Assembly: GCA_020723325.1 (NCBI GenBank)
Contig: DYJD01000011.1
Coordinates: forward strand, 15,373 to 79,372
Reading direction: 5' to 3'
DNA from: Desulfosudis oleivorans
Lineage (GTDB): Bacteria > Desulfobacterota > Desulfobacteria > Desulfobacterales > SURF-7
DNA length: 64,000 nucleotides
Within the stretch, counting starts at the first letter, position 1. Every line of letters begins with the position of its first letter. Position numbers and translations under genes: made by a program. The notes under the pieces were generated by a model. It had not been told where the DNA came from and made no database searches. It was given only the letters and a program-made list of their open reading frames with translations. This document shows positions 45,585 through 55,164 of the stretch, piece by piece.

Positions 45585-46346
45585 ATGGAATTGATTGCCG
45601 CATTTTCACGACGAGCGTTTTTAATCACTGCCCTGCTTATGGCCTTCCTGCTGTTGCTGGTTAATTTGTCTTTTTATTATGGAATAAATGCCATTTTCAG
45701 CAATATCTCCATTTCCAGCAAGATCGGCAGTAATGTTTCCGAGGTGGTGGGGCTGATCAAAAATATTGCTTTCATTCAAAGCCAGTTGCGGACCTATTTT
45801 GTTCCCATTTCAGCCTTTGTATTTGCCCTGGCCGGTTTTTTCTTATGGTTGTCCCTGCGAAATACCCTGGGCAGTCTGCTAAAAAAGAACGCTTCTGCTC
45901 ATCCAACCGCAAAGGCGACTGCTGCCAGTGCGCCGGCATTTGATCCCAAAGTCAAGCTGATGGAGGACCAGCGCCTCTTTTTGCATCTGCTTTCGGTTTT
46001 ACAGCGGGAAGGGCGCTTGGTTGATTTTTTTTCAGAAAATCTGAACCTGTATGAAGATGCCCAAATCGGGGCTGCTGTGAGAAGCATTCACGACCAATGC
46101 AAAAAGGCCTTGCACAAATATCTCTCCTTATGCGCGGTAATGGATCACAATGAAGGCACGGAAGTGACCATACCCCGGGATTTTAATCCGGCTGCGATTA
46201 AATTGACCGGTAATGTTACCGGTGAACCTCCATTTACCGGGATGCTGCGCCACCGGGGCTGGCAAGTGTCCAAGATCGAATTGCCGACATTCACCAGCGG
46301 CGAAGATTGCAAAATTATTGCGCCGGCAGAAGTGGAAATTTCATAA
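45585..46346 (+). CDS. DUF2760-type membrane protein
   Basis: A 253-residue protein with two membrane helices (about 11-33 and 72-91), an Ala/Pro/Thr-rich linker (98-118) and a cytoplasmic C-terminal domain. The C-domain, with LFLHLLSVLQREGRLVDFF, LYEDAQIGAAVRSIHDQC and GMLRHRGWQVSKIELP, matches DUF2760. Its function is unknown. DUF2760 genes are recurrently found before two divergent Hsp70 genes, as here, 21 bp apart. It could anchor the chaperones to the membrane (inference). ATG 45585 follows AAGGAG. Confidence 0.85.
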   Translation: MELIAAFSRRAFLITALLMAFLLLLVNLSFYYGINAIFSNISISSKIGSNVSEVVGLIKNIAFIQSQLRTYFVPISAFVFALAGFFLWLSLRNTLGSLLKKNASAHPTAKATAASAPAFDPKVKLMEDQRLFLHLLSVLQREGRLVDFFSENLNLYEDAQIGAAVRSIHDQCKKALHKYLSLCAVMDHNEGTEVTIPRDFNPAAIKLTGNVTGEPPFTGMLRHRGWQVSKIELPTFTSGEDCKIIAPAEVEIS

Positions 46347-46367
46347 TTTTTTGAAAAATGAGGGCAG

Positions 46368-48188
46368 ATGTCGCTAGAAGCTGAGTTTATTGTCGGGATT
46401 GATTTGGGGACGACCAACAGCATCGTCGCCTATACGGCAGCAAATATAAAGCGGGGAGAGCAGCCGAAAATTCAAGTTCTTGAAATACCGCAGTTGATCG
46501 CTCCCGGTAGTTTGGCAAATCGTCATACACTGCCATCCTTTATTCTCATGCCGGCTTCCCATGAGACGGATCGGCAAGCCTTTGCAATGCCATGGAAAGA
46601 AGGAAATACATTTCCGGTGGGGGAATATGCCAGGACCCGCGGGGCGGAAATTCCGGAACACTTGATCGCCTCAGCCAAATCCTGGCTTTGCCAAGAACAT
46701 GTGGATCGCAACCAGCCGATCTTGCCGTGGAATGCTCCGGAAGGAATTCAGCGGATCTCCCCGGTGGCTGCCTCGGCCAGGATTCTCGAACATATCCATT
46801 GTGCCTGGAATCATGTCATGGGCGCTGCCGATCCCTCCCATCGGCTTGAGAATCAGCTTGTCTATCTCACCGTGCCGGCCTCTTTTGATGCTGCCGCTCG
46901 CGACTTAACCGTTAAAGCTGCCGAGCTTGCCGGCCTGAAACACGTTACACTCTTGGAAGAGCCCCAGGCGGCTTTTTACGCCTGGATCGAATCAGCAGGC
47001 GATGAATGGCGGGAAAAAATCCGGCCGGGAGATTGTATCCTGGTGTGTGATGTGGGGGGCGGAACCAGCGATTTCAGCTTGATTATGGCAGCAGAGGAAA
47101 ACGGGAACCTGACCCTGGAAAGAATCGCCGTGGGGGATCATCTCCTGGTGGGCGGTGATAACATGGATCTGGCTTTGGCCTATGCTGTGGCCCAACAATT
47201 GAGACAACAGGGGATGCGTTTGGATTCCTGGCAAATGCGCGGACTCTGTCAGAGTTGCCGCACTGCCAAAGAGATGTTGCTATCTGATCCTTCTCAGAGT
47301 GAATATCCGCTGACGATTTTGGGCAGAGGCAGCAGCCTTATTGGTGGGACGATTAAGACCAAGCTTTCAATTGAAACCATCACCGCAACGATTCTGGACG
47401 GTTTTTTCCCCAGATGTGAAGCTGCAGCCCTTCCGCGCCATGGGCAACGCAGCGGCCTGCAGGAACTCGGACTCATCTATGAAGCCGACCCGGCCATTAC
47501 CAGACATCTTGCCAAGTTCGTCATGCAGCGGCCTGAAAAAGCCCAATACGCGCCGACAGCCATACTCTTCAACGGCGGGGTCATGAAGGCCGAAGCCATC
47601 CGGCAGCGGGTAAGGGATACCATGGCTGACTGGGTCGGCGAACAAAGCCAGGCTTCCTCGGCCTTGCGGATCATTGAGGCTTCTGATTATGATGGGGCCG
47701 TGGCAAAAGGGGCGGCTTATTACGGCCTGGTCCGTCAGGGCAACGGTATCCGAATTCGCGGCGGTCTGGGCAAATCATATTATATCGGGATCGCCGCGGC
47801 CATGCCGGCAGTTCCGGGCATGCCGCCGCCCATCAAAGCCCTTTGCGTGGCGCCCTTTGGAATGGAAGCGGGCACCGAAGCGGCCATCCCAAATCAAGAG
47901 TTCGTGTTGGTGGTGGGCCAACCTGTCAGATTCGACATTTTCAGCTCATCCACCAGGCATGAGGATCAGCTCGGTCAGATGCTGGATACCTGGGATGAAG
48001 CTGAAATTTTGGAAATGACCGGTATCGAAACCGTTTTAGAAGGTCAAGCCGGACAAACCATACCTGTGCATATTGAAATGAAAACCACGGAGATCGGCAC
48101 CCTGGAATTCTGGTGTGTATCCAAGCCGGACGGGCAGCGCTGGAAACTTGAATTCAATGTGCGGGAGAAAAAATCCCTTGGATCATGA
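46368..48188 (+). CDS. Divergent Hsp70 (DnaK-like) protein 1
   Basis: A 606-residue Hsp70 homologue. The ATPase domain is complete: FIVGIDLGTTNSIVAYT (phosphate 1), VTLLEEPQAAFYAW, LVCDVGGGTSDFSLI (phosphate 2) and ILFNGGVMKAEAIRQRV (adenosine). Many DnaK elements differ, and the substrate-binding part after residue 480 is short, without the full helical lid and EEVD/Gly-rich tail. No DnaJ or GrpE is nearby, so it probably has specialised clients. It overlaps the next gene by 11 bp. Confidence 0.9.
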   Translation: MSLEAEFIVGIDLGTTNSIVAYTAANIKRGEQPKIQVLEIPQLIAPGSLANRHTLPSFILMPASHETDRQAFAMPWKEGNTFPVGEYARTRGAEIPEHLIASAKSWLCQEHVDRNQPILPWNAPEGIQRISPVAASARILEHIHCAWNHVMGAADPSHRLENQLVYLTVPASFDAAARDLTVKAAELAGLKHVTLLEEPQAAFYAWIESAGDEWREKIRPGDCILVCDVGGGTSDFSLIMAAEENGNLTLERIAVGDHLLVGGDNMDLALAYAVAQQLRQQGMRLDSWQMRGLCQSCRTAKEMLLSDPSQSEYPLTILGRGSSLIGGTIKTKLSIETITATILDGFFPRCEAAALPRHGQRSGLQELGLIYEADPAITRHLAKFVMQRPEKAQYAPTAILFNGGVMKAEAIRQRVRDTMADWVGEQSQASSALRIIEASDYDGAVAKGAAYYGLVRQGNGIRIRGGLGKSYYIGIAAAMPAVPGMPPPIKALCVAPFGMEAGTEAAIPNQEFVLVVGQPVRFDIFSSSTRHEDQLGQMLDTWDEAEILEMTGIETVLEGQAGQTIPVHIEMKTTEIGTLEFWCVSKPDGQRWKLEFNVREKKSLGS

Positions 48189-50982
48189 AGGAAAAAAATT
48201 TGTTATCGGCATTGATTTGGGAACCACCAATACAGCGGTTTCCTATGCAGATCTGCGTCCGGAGCACAAGCTGCCTGAGATTAAAATCTTCCGAATACCC
48301 CAATTGATCGGGCCAGGAGAGTTCGCTCCCCAAGCGATCCTGCCTTCCTTTCTCTATATTCCAGGTTCGTATGATATATCCTCAACGGCCATTGCCATTC
48401 CCTGGGAAAAGGAGTCCAAACCCTTTGTAGGCGTCTTTGCACGGGAGCATGGCAGCAAAGTCCCGGCTCGGCTAGTTTCTTCGGCAAAAAGCTGGCTATG
48501 CCATGACAATGTTGATCGAAAAGCCAAAATACTGCCCTGGGGGGCCGATGAAGAAGTTTTCAAGGTCTCCCCGGTTGCGGCCACCGCCGCCTATTTGCAG
48601 CATATCCGCAAGGCCTGGAACAACTGGCGCGGGGCCGATGAGGAGCTGCATCTTGAAAACCAGATGGTCATCATTACCGTGCCGGCCTCGTTTGATGAGG
48701 TGGCCCGGGATTTGACCATGGAGGCGGCCCGCCTGGCCGGTATTCAGGATGTTACTTTATTGGAGGAACCGCTGGCGGCTTTTTACAGTTGGTTGACCCG
48801 GCATGAAGCCCAGTGGCCTCGTCATTTAACTGCCCATGACTTGATTCTCGTCTGCGACGTGGGCGGTGGTACCACTGATTTTACCTTGATATCCCTGCGG
48901 GAAGCTGAGGGTGGCCCCCGCCTTGAAAGGATCGCCGTGGGTGATCACCTCATTCTGGGCGGGGATAACATTGATTTTGCTTTGGCGCGCATGGTGGAGA
49001 CCAAGGTCGGCAAGAAAAGCATGGCCCTGACCTTGGATCGCTGGAAAACCCTTTGCCATCAGTGCCGCCAAGCCAAGGAAAACATCCTGGGCCATAAAAC
49101 CGAAAAGGAAAGAATCACCATCATGGGAGCGGGCGGCAGCTTGATTGCCGGGACTTTATCCACTGAACTGGGTCGCAAGGAACTGGAAGAAATCATTCTG
49201 GAAGGTTTTTTCCCACTGGTTGATTCTAAAAAACTTGCACCCCCCGCAATCCGCAAGGGTATATCGGAAATCGGCTTGCCGTTTGAATCTGAACCGGCAA
49301 TCACCAAGCATTTGGGCTGGTTCTTGGAAAGACATGCAGAGGATGTCCGAAAATTGCATAACAAACGGCCCATGCCTGATGTGATCCTGTTCAACGGCGG
49401 CTCCTTGAAATCCGCAGCCATCCAGATGCGGATTCGTCAAGCCATCTGCCGTTGGTTTCAGGAGGGCGATGAGCGCCTGCCCAGGGTGCTTGATAATCCC
49501 CATCCGGATTTGGCGGTGGCCTTGGGCGCCTCTTACTATGGCTTGGTGAAAAGCGGTCGGGGCGTAAAGGTCGGCAGCGGCAGTCCCCGCGGGTATTATT
49601 TGGGGATTTCAACCAAACCGGATCAGCAGGCTTCCGAAACGCCAGATCAAAAGAAATATGCACTTTGCTTGGTGGAGCGCGGATTGGATGAGGGCTCCCG
49701 CATTGTTTTGGAAAACAAGAAATTTGAAGTCCTCGCCAATCAACCGGTCAGTTTTGATATCTACAGTTCAAGCTACCGGGCCTCGGATCGTACCGGCGAT
49801 CTGATTGAAGTCGATAACAGCTTGTCGCCTTTGCCGCCCATCCAAACCATCGTGCAATTCGGCAAAAAAGGCGTGAAAACCAGCATTCCGGTAACCATTG
49901 AGGCTGACTATACAGAAATCGGCAGCCTGGCCCTCTGGTGCCGATCCCTGGCCAGCAATCATCGCTGGCGGCTTCAATTCCAATTGCGGGGAGCGCTATC
50001 CGGTTTTTCCGTGGCTGAATCCGAAGTGTTTGATGAAGATTCGGTTAGGGCGGCATGTTCAGCAATTGCCAAGGCCTTTCAGTCGGGTTCAAGCAACGCG
50101 GAACGTACCAATCTGATCAAAGAGCTGGCTGGTTTGGTGGAAAGGCCCAAGGAAAAATGGCCCCTGTCCTTTATCCGGCGTCTCTGCGATGATTTGCTCG
50201 ATAATGTACCCGTGCGAGGGCTTTCTCCGGATCATGAAAGCCGCTGGTTGAATCTGGTGGGCTTTGCCTTGCGACCGGGGTTTGGTGACAGCTTGGACAG
50301 CCATCGGATCAAAATCCTTTGGAAGGTCTATCAGCAAGGGCCGGTTTTTTCCAAACACCCGCAGGTGGCATCGGAATGGTGGATCCTCTGGCGCCGGGTG
50401 GCTGGTGGTTTAAACCCAGGGCAGCAGCGGCAGATCATTCAGGATCTGTCTGCCATGATTTTATCCAAAAAAGGCACACCTCAGAAAATTCAGGTTCAGG
50501 AGCAGCTTGAAATCTGGATGGCCATCGCGAATATGGAAAGACTGTCGGTAAATGACAAGATCAGATGGGGACGGCATTTGCTCAGGGAATTAAAACCCAA
50601 AAAGACCAAGCCGCAATTGTTTTGGACCCTGTCGCGTTTGGGGGCCCGTGAGCTGTTGTATGGCCCCGTGGACCGCGTGATCCCTGCCCATGAGGCGGCT
50701 GATTGGATCAGGTCGCTATTAGACCAAAATTGGCGTAATCCCAAGCCGGTGATGGCTGCCGTCATTCAGATGGCACGCAAGACCGGTGATCGGGTGCGGG
50801 ACTTGCCTGCCGACTTATTGGATCAGATATCGGCCTGGCTGAATCTTCATGATGCTAGCCTGGAATCCCAAAAATATCTCCAGCAGGTGATTCCCCTTGC
50901 TTCCAAAGAGAAAACGGATTTGTTCGGGGAATCCCTGCCAATGGGTCTGGTAATGTCCGTTGGCGAGGATTCACCAGCCTAA
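48178..50982 (+). CDS. Divergent Hsp70 protein 2 with long helical C-terminus
   Basis: A 934-residue Hsp70 homologue. FVIGIDLGTTNTAVSYADL, LVCDVGGGTTDFTLI and VILFNGGSLKSAAIQMRI are the nucleotide motifs. After a short substrate-like domain (to about 610) it has about 320 residues of helical sequence found in the DUF3731-type Hsp70 group (from memory, not checked). TTG 48178 is chosen because GGGAG lies 10 nt upstream; a longer frame is open inside the first Hsp70 gene (ATG 48157). The 11-bp overlap suggests coupled synthesis with protein 1. The two paralogues may form a heteromer. Confidence 0.87.
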   Translation: MDHEGKKFVIGIDLGTTNTAVSYADLRPEHKLPEIKIFRIPQLIGPGEFAPQAILPSFLYIPGSYDISSTAIAIPWEKESKPFVGVFAREHGSKVPARLVSSAKSWLCHDNVDRKAKILPWGADEEVFKVSPVAATAAYLQHIRKAWNNWRGADEELHLENQMVIITVPASFDEVARDLTMEAARLAGIQDVTLLEEPLAAFYSWLTRHEAQWPRHLTAHDLILVCDVGGGTTDFTLISLREAEGGPRLERIAVGDHLILGGDNIDFALARMVETKVGKKSMALTLDRWKTLCHQCRQAKENILGHKTEKERITIMGAGGSLIAGTLSTELGRKELEEIILEGFFPLVDSKKLAPPAIRKGISEIGLPFESEPAITKHLGWFLERHAEDVRKLHNKRPMPDVILFNGGSLKSAAIQMRIRQAICRWFQEGDERLPRVLDNPHPDLAVALGASYYGLVKSGRGVKVGSGSPRGYYLGISTKPDQQASETPDQKKYALCLVERGLDEGSRIVLENKKFEVLANQPVSFDIYSSSYRASDRTGDLIEVDNSLSPLPPIQTIVQFGKKGVKTSIPVTIEADYTEIGSLALWCRSLASNHRWRLQFQLRGALSGFSVAESEVFDEDSVRAACSAIAKAFQSGSSNAERTNLIKELAGLVERPKEKWPLSFIRRLCDDLLDNVPVRGLSPDHESRWLNLVGFALRPGFGDSLDSHRIKILWKVYQQGPVFSKHPQVASEWWILWRRVAGGLNPGQQRQIIQDLSAMILSKKGTPQKIQVQEQLEIWMAIANMERLSVNDKIRWGRHLLRELKPKKTKPQLFWTLSRLGARELLYGPVDRVIPAHEAADWIRSLLDQNWRNPKPVMAAVIQMARKTGDRVRDLPADLLDQISAWLNLHDASLESQKYLQQVIPLASKEKTDLFGESLPMGLVMSVGEDSPA

Positions 50983-50985
50983 AAT

Positions 50986-53175
50986 TCATCCAGCCTGTTT
51001 CCGGTTGATGAATTTACGATATTCATACATCCTGGCGATTGAATGCACCGCCTGTTCCGGCGCCGGAAAAAACACCCCCTTATAAGGCGCATTTTCAATG
51101 GGATAAACCGTGAGATCCTTTTCGTCTTTCAGCATGGCCACGCCGATTATGGGTTTGTGATATTTTTCCATCAGGGCAACAATGTGCCGGACATATTTAT
51201 CTTCAAAGCGCAGCATCCCGGCTTTGATTTTTTCCAGCATGCTGGCGTCGTGGGAAGGGTCGGCCTTGCGAATGGAATTGGACAAACTCTCCACCATGTG
51301 CCTGCGTCCCATGATACCAAGATTGATGACAGCATCGCAACCATCCCATTTCATCAATTCTTCCAGAATCTTCATGGGTATGGACATATCGTTGTCGCCC
51401 ACGAGATCGATGGGGTTTGCGCGACTCCAGTATGGCGGTAAAATTTGATCGATCTTTTCTATAATCGCTTTGGACAAAGGCGCCACTTCCATCCCATATA
51501 ATTCACAAAGATCGGCTGCCACCACTCCCCAGCCGCCCCCCAGGGTCATAATGGCCACCCGGTTGCCGGCCGGCAGGGGCATGGATGAAAAAGCGGCTGA
51601 TAGGTCAAGCAGGTCCATGGGCTTGTCCACCCGCACAATCCCGGCTTGACGGCAGGCGGCATTGAAGACTCGGGTATCGGACAGCATGGCGCCGGTATGG
51701 CTTGCGGCAGCCTTATTACCGGCCTGGGTTTGCCCGCCTTTCAGCAATACAATGGGCTTTTTGCGACCCAATCGCTTGGCGCTTTCAAAAAAACGGCGAC
51801 CGTTTTTCACGCTTTCAATATACAGCATAACCGTTTCCGTCAGCGGATCTGCTTCAAATGCATCCAAATAGTCTTCAATGGTAATCATGGCTTCGTTGCC
51901 GGAGCCGCAAAAACCTCTGATGCCGATTCCCTGCTGCTCGGCAAAGGCCAGCAACTGGTTGCCCATATTGCCGGATTGGGCCACCACCCCGATGGAGCCC
52001 GGCAAAGGGCGCACATGGCTGCCGGTGCAATAAAAATGAATGTGGGGGTTGCAGATCCCCATGGTATTGGGACCGATGATGTAGACCCCGGCGGCCCGGG
52101 CTTTTTGAACCAGCTCGATCTCTTTTAACTTTCCCGCTTCACCGGTTTCGGAAAACCCTGATGCAATCAGCAGCATGCTCTTAATGCCTTTGGCCTGGAA
52201 TTGGGGAATGAGCTCTGCCACAAATTCAGCCGGAATGGTAACCACCGCCACATCCACCTTATCCGGAATATCAGCGACGCTTGGATAAACCGGATGTCCG
52301 GCAATGGTGCCGCCCTTGGGATTGACCATATAAATTTTGCCGGAATAGCCGCCGCCGATGGTATTGGTGAGCAAAGTATAGCCCCATTTACCCATGGCGC
52401 CGGAGGCCCCGACAAAAGCAATGGATTTGGGATAAAACAGTGATCCCACGCTGTTTGGATCCACCGGCGGCAGAAACATTGGTTCTTCAATGGCAGGATC
52501 CTGGATGATCAGGGCGTCCACAGCCAAGGGCGCCCCGTTTTTTGCAATGATTAATGGGTTAATATCGATCTCTCGAATTTGAGGAAAATTTTCAGCAATT
52601 TTCGACAAGCCCATCAATACGGCGACCAGTTTTTCGCGATCCGCCGGTTCCTCACCTCGAAAAGGGCCCAGGAGTTTGCGCGCTTTGATTTCATCCAACA
52701 TTTCATGGGCATCGGTGAAGGTCAAGGGCGCCAAGCGAAAACTCACGTCGGCAAGGGCCTCGGTAAGGATTCCTCCCAGTCCGAACATGATCACCGGTCC
52801 AAAGGTGCGGTCGCGAAACAGGCCGGCAACGAATTCCCTTTTACCGGCCAGCATGGGTTGGACCAAAATCCCTTCCAGCTCAGACCCGGCTTCGGTAACA
52901 ATGGCTTCACCTGCAATTTCAACTTCTTTATCAGTGGAAAGATTCAGATGCACCAAGCCGCGCTCGGTCTTGTGCAGGAGGGTCTTGCCCAACCCTTTTA
53001 AGACAACCGGATAACCGAAGGATTGGGCCGCTTGTACTGCTTCTGCCAGGTTTGTCGCGATCACTTCCGGTATGACCGGAATGGCGTATTGCTTGAGGAA
53101 TTGTTTGGATTCAAATTCGGTGAATACCATCCGGTTCTCCGGCTGGAAATTTTGTCTATTTTGAGCGGAATGCAT
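50986..53175 (-). CDS. ADP-forming acyl-CoA synthetase, single-chain
   Basis: A 729-residue NDP-forming acyl-CoA ligase that links acyl-CoA cleavage to ATP formation, or activates acids. Order is inverted from archaeal AcdA-type fusions: the ATP-grasp (beta) domain is first, residues 15-235 with GYPVVLKGLGKTLLHKTERG. The CoA-binding domain follows (FYPKSIAFVGASGAMGKWGY, about 247-265) and then the ligase domain with phospho-His in AAASHTGAML. It has no partner subunit. Substrate may be acetate, propionate or an aryl acid. It converges with the Hsp70 gene, with only 3 bp between stops. ATG 53175 follows AGGTGA. Confidence 0.88.
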   Translation of the reverse strand: MHSAQNRQNFQPENRMVFTEFESKQFLKQYAIPVIPEVIATNLAEAVQAAQSFGYPVVLKGLGKTLLHKTERGLVHLNLSTDKEVEIAGEAIVTEAGSELEGILVQPMLAGKREFVAGLFRDRTFGPVIMFGLGGILTEALADVSFRLAPLTFTDAHEMLDEIKARKLLGPFRGEEPADREKLVAVLMGLSKIAENFPQIREIDINPLIIAKNGAPLAVDALIIQDPAIEEPMFLPPVDPNSVGSLFYPKSIAFVGASGAMGKWGYTLLTNTIGGGYSGKIYMVNPKGGTIAGHPVYPSVADIPDKVDVAVVTIPAEFVAELIPQFQAKGIKSMLLIASGFSETGEAGKLKEIELVQKARAAGVYIIGPNTMGICNPHIHFYCTGSHVRPLPGSIGVVAQSGNMGNQLLAFAEQQGIGIRGFCGSGNEAMITIEDYLDAFEADPLTETVMLYIESVKNGRRFFESAKRLGRKKPIVLLKGGQTQAGNKAAASHTGAMLSDTRVFNAACRQAGIVRVDKPMDLLDLSAAFSSMPLPAGNRVAIMTLGGGWGVVAADLCELYGMEVAPLSKAIIEKIDQILPPYWSRANPIDLVGDNDMSIPMKILEELMKWDGCDAVINLGIMGRRHMVESLSNSIRKADPSHDASMLEKIKAGMLRFEDKYVRHIVALMEKYHKPIIGVAMLKDEKDLTVYPIENAPYKGVFFPAPEQAVHSIARMYEYRKFINRKQAG

Positions 53176-53472
53176 AAGATCACCTGAAAAAAATGTAATG
53201 TGTATATTAACTTAGTTCTTTCATGCAGATTGGTTTTCCTGCATATATAAAATTAACGTAAAGGTTAAATTATGGGTTCGCTGCCGTATTTGTCAAGAAA
53301 AACCTGCAACATGAATTAAATGCATCATCATATTGATTATTTGTCAATTCCTTGTTACAAGAAAAGCATCTGTTTATGGATATGAATTCGAATATGGATA
53401 GCCTTATAGCCGCAAGCGGATGAGAAATTGCGCCTGCGGCCGACGCAAAACAGAGGGGACCGGAGAACAGAA
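53176..53472. other. Divergent intergenic region, acyl-CoA synthetase / pncB
   Basis: A 297-bp AT-rich control region. The minus-strand promoter is described separately. For pncB a weak TTGATT-N17-TACAAG pair is visible near 53334-53362 and a good GGAGA site near its start. No RNA gene or small frame was found. Confidence 0.5.
53269..53296 (-). promoter_or_regulatory. Candidate promoter of the acyl-CoA synthetase gene
   Basis: Minus-strand TTGACA (53291-53296), 16-bp spacer, CATAAT (53269-53274), five of six -10 matches. Leader would be about 85 nt. Confidence 0.55.
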
Positions 53473-54648
53473 ATGGCGATCATCAAAAGTCTGCTTGATA
53501 CTGATTTTTACAAGCTTACCATGGCCCAAGCGGTGTTGCATCAATATCCAGCCGTAACAGTTCGCTATAAATTCAAATGCAGAAACGATAAAAAAATTCC
53601 TTATCTCGATGAAATCAACCAGGAAATAGATCATTTGTGCTCATTGAGATTTCAGGATGAGGAAATCCGCTACTTATCCACCATCTCTTTTTTTAAAGCG
53701 GATTTCATCGATTATCTACGCCTTTTTCAATTAAACAGAAAGTATATCAAAGTATCTTTGGATGATAACCAATCCTTGAAAATTGATATTGAAGGCCCCT
53801 GGATTTCAACGATCCTATTTGAAGTGCCGGTGCTGGCCATTGTGAGTGAAGTGTATTCCAGGCACCAGATGGACCCGGAAACAGCCTTTCAGAACGGCCA
53901 TAAAAATTTAGAGAAAAAGACCACCTATCTCACCGATCTTCTGAAAACAGGACAGGTTCCAGGCTTCCGCTTTGCTGATTTTGGAACCCGCAGGCGCTAT
54001 TCGCGCAAATGGCATGCGGCGGTTCTGGATGTTCTGCGCTCTAAATTCCGTCCACACTTATTTGTCGGCACCACCAATGTCAATTATGCCATGCGTTACA
54101 AACTCAAGCCCATCGGCACCATGTCCCATGAATGGCTGATGGCCCATCAGCAGCTCGGGATTCGTTTTGCCGACAGTCAAATGGCGGCGCTGAATGACTG
54201 GGTCAAGGAATACCGGGGCGATTTGGGCATTGTTCTATCTGATGTGGTCGGATTTAAGGCCTTTCTCAGGGATTTTGACCTGTATTTCGCCAAATTGTTT
54301 GACGGCTGCCGGCATGACAGCGGTGATCCGGTATCCTGGTGCGTGAAGCTGATTGAGCATTATGATAAGCTGGGCATAGATCCTTTGACCAAATCAGCGG
54401 TCTTTACTGACAGCATCAATTTTGAAACAGCGGTTGAACTGCATCAGACTTTTCATGAGATGATCAAGGTTTCCTTTGGCATCGGCACCCAGTTGACCAA
54501 TGACGTGGGCATCGTGCCTGCCGACATCGTCATCAAGATGGTGGAATGCAATGGCCAGCCGGTTGCCAAGATCTGCGATAGTGACGGCCGGGGAATGTGT
54601 GAAGATCCTGAGTTTGAAGCCTATCTAAAAAAAGTGTATCAGATTTAG
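53473..54648 (+). CDS. pncB: Nicotinate phosphoribosyltransferase
   Basis: A 391-residue NAD-salvage enzyme. LDTDFYKLTMAQAVLHQYP (residues 8-26), FGTRRRYSRKWHAAVL, the phosphorylated-His region GTMSHEWLMAHQ (about residue 206) and CRHDSGDPVSWC are diagnostic for the E. coli PncB group. ATG 53473 is used with GGAGA upstream; the frame extends 45 bp earlier in a G+C-rich stretch without a site. Confidence 0.94.
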   Translation: MAIIKSLLDTDFYKLTMAQAVLHQYPAVTVRYKFKCRNDKKIPYLDEINQEIDHLCSLRFQDEEIRYLSTISFFKADFIDYLRLFQLNRKYIKVSLDDNQSLKIDIEGPWISTILFEVPVLAIVSEVYSRHQMDPETAFQNGHKNLEKKTTYLTDLLKTGQVPGFRFADFGTRRRYSRKWHAAVLDVLRSKFRPHLFVGTTNVNYAMRYKLKPIGTMSHEWLMAHQQLGIRFADSQMAALNDWVKEYRGDLGIVLSDVVGFKAFLRDFDLYFAKLFDGCRHDSGDPVSWCVKLIEHYDKLGIDPLTKSAVFTDSINFETAVELHQTFHEMIKVSFGIGTQLTNDVGIVPADIVIKMVECNGQPVAKICDSDGRGMCEDPEFEAYLKKVYQI

Positions 54649-54704
54649 CAAGGCATGTATTCACAGTTTTGCTGTTCCATGGAAATGTAATAAAGGAGGG
54701 CGAT

Positions 54705-55154
54705 ATGTCGATTAAACAGATTGCCGTATGCACGGATTTTTCGAAAAATGCCGATCTCGCCTTTGAAAGCGCCCTGGAAATGGCGCGCAAATTTCAAGCA
54801 AAACTATATATTGTTCATGTCATGCCGCCGAATATCAATCCGGTATTCACGGATTTTGACAGCGTGGCCTATACCCAGCCTGATCCTTCCCTGTTCATAA
54901 AAGTTGAAGAAAGAATGGAAAGCCAGTATGGGAGCAGAATCGACAAGGGTATGGACTATAGCCTGAATGTGCTGGATGGGCATGTATCCACCGAGATTTT
55001 GCGGTTTATTGATGAGAAACAAATCGATCTGGCAATATTGGGGGCCTATGGATTGGCCGGCATGGGATTGGTGGTATTCGGCAGCGTGGCCAAACGGGTT
55101 TCCCACAAAGCCTCCTGCTCGGTAATGGTCGTCCGGGATCGTGATAAATTATGA
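54705..55154 (+). CDS. Universal stress protein, UspA family
   Basis: A 149-residue single Usp domain. IKQIAVCTDFSKNADLAFESAL starts the alpha/beta fold, and GLAGMGLVVFGSVAKRV (about residues 120-136) is the G-2x-G-9x-GS ATP-binding motif, so it is probably of the ATP-binding type. ATG 54705 follows AAGGAGG by 6 nt. It lies 10 bp before argC. Confidence 0.9.
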   Translation: MSIKQIAVCTDFSKNADLAFESALEMARKFQAKLYIVHVMPPNINPVFTDFDSVAYTQPDPSLFIKVEERMESQYGSRIDKGMDYSLNVLDGHVSTEILRFIDEKQIDLAILGAYGLAGMGLVVFGSVAKRVSHKASCSVMVVRDRDKL

Positions 55155-55164
55155 TGGAGTAAAT

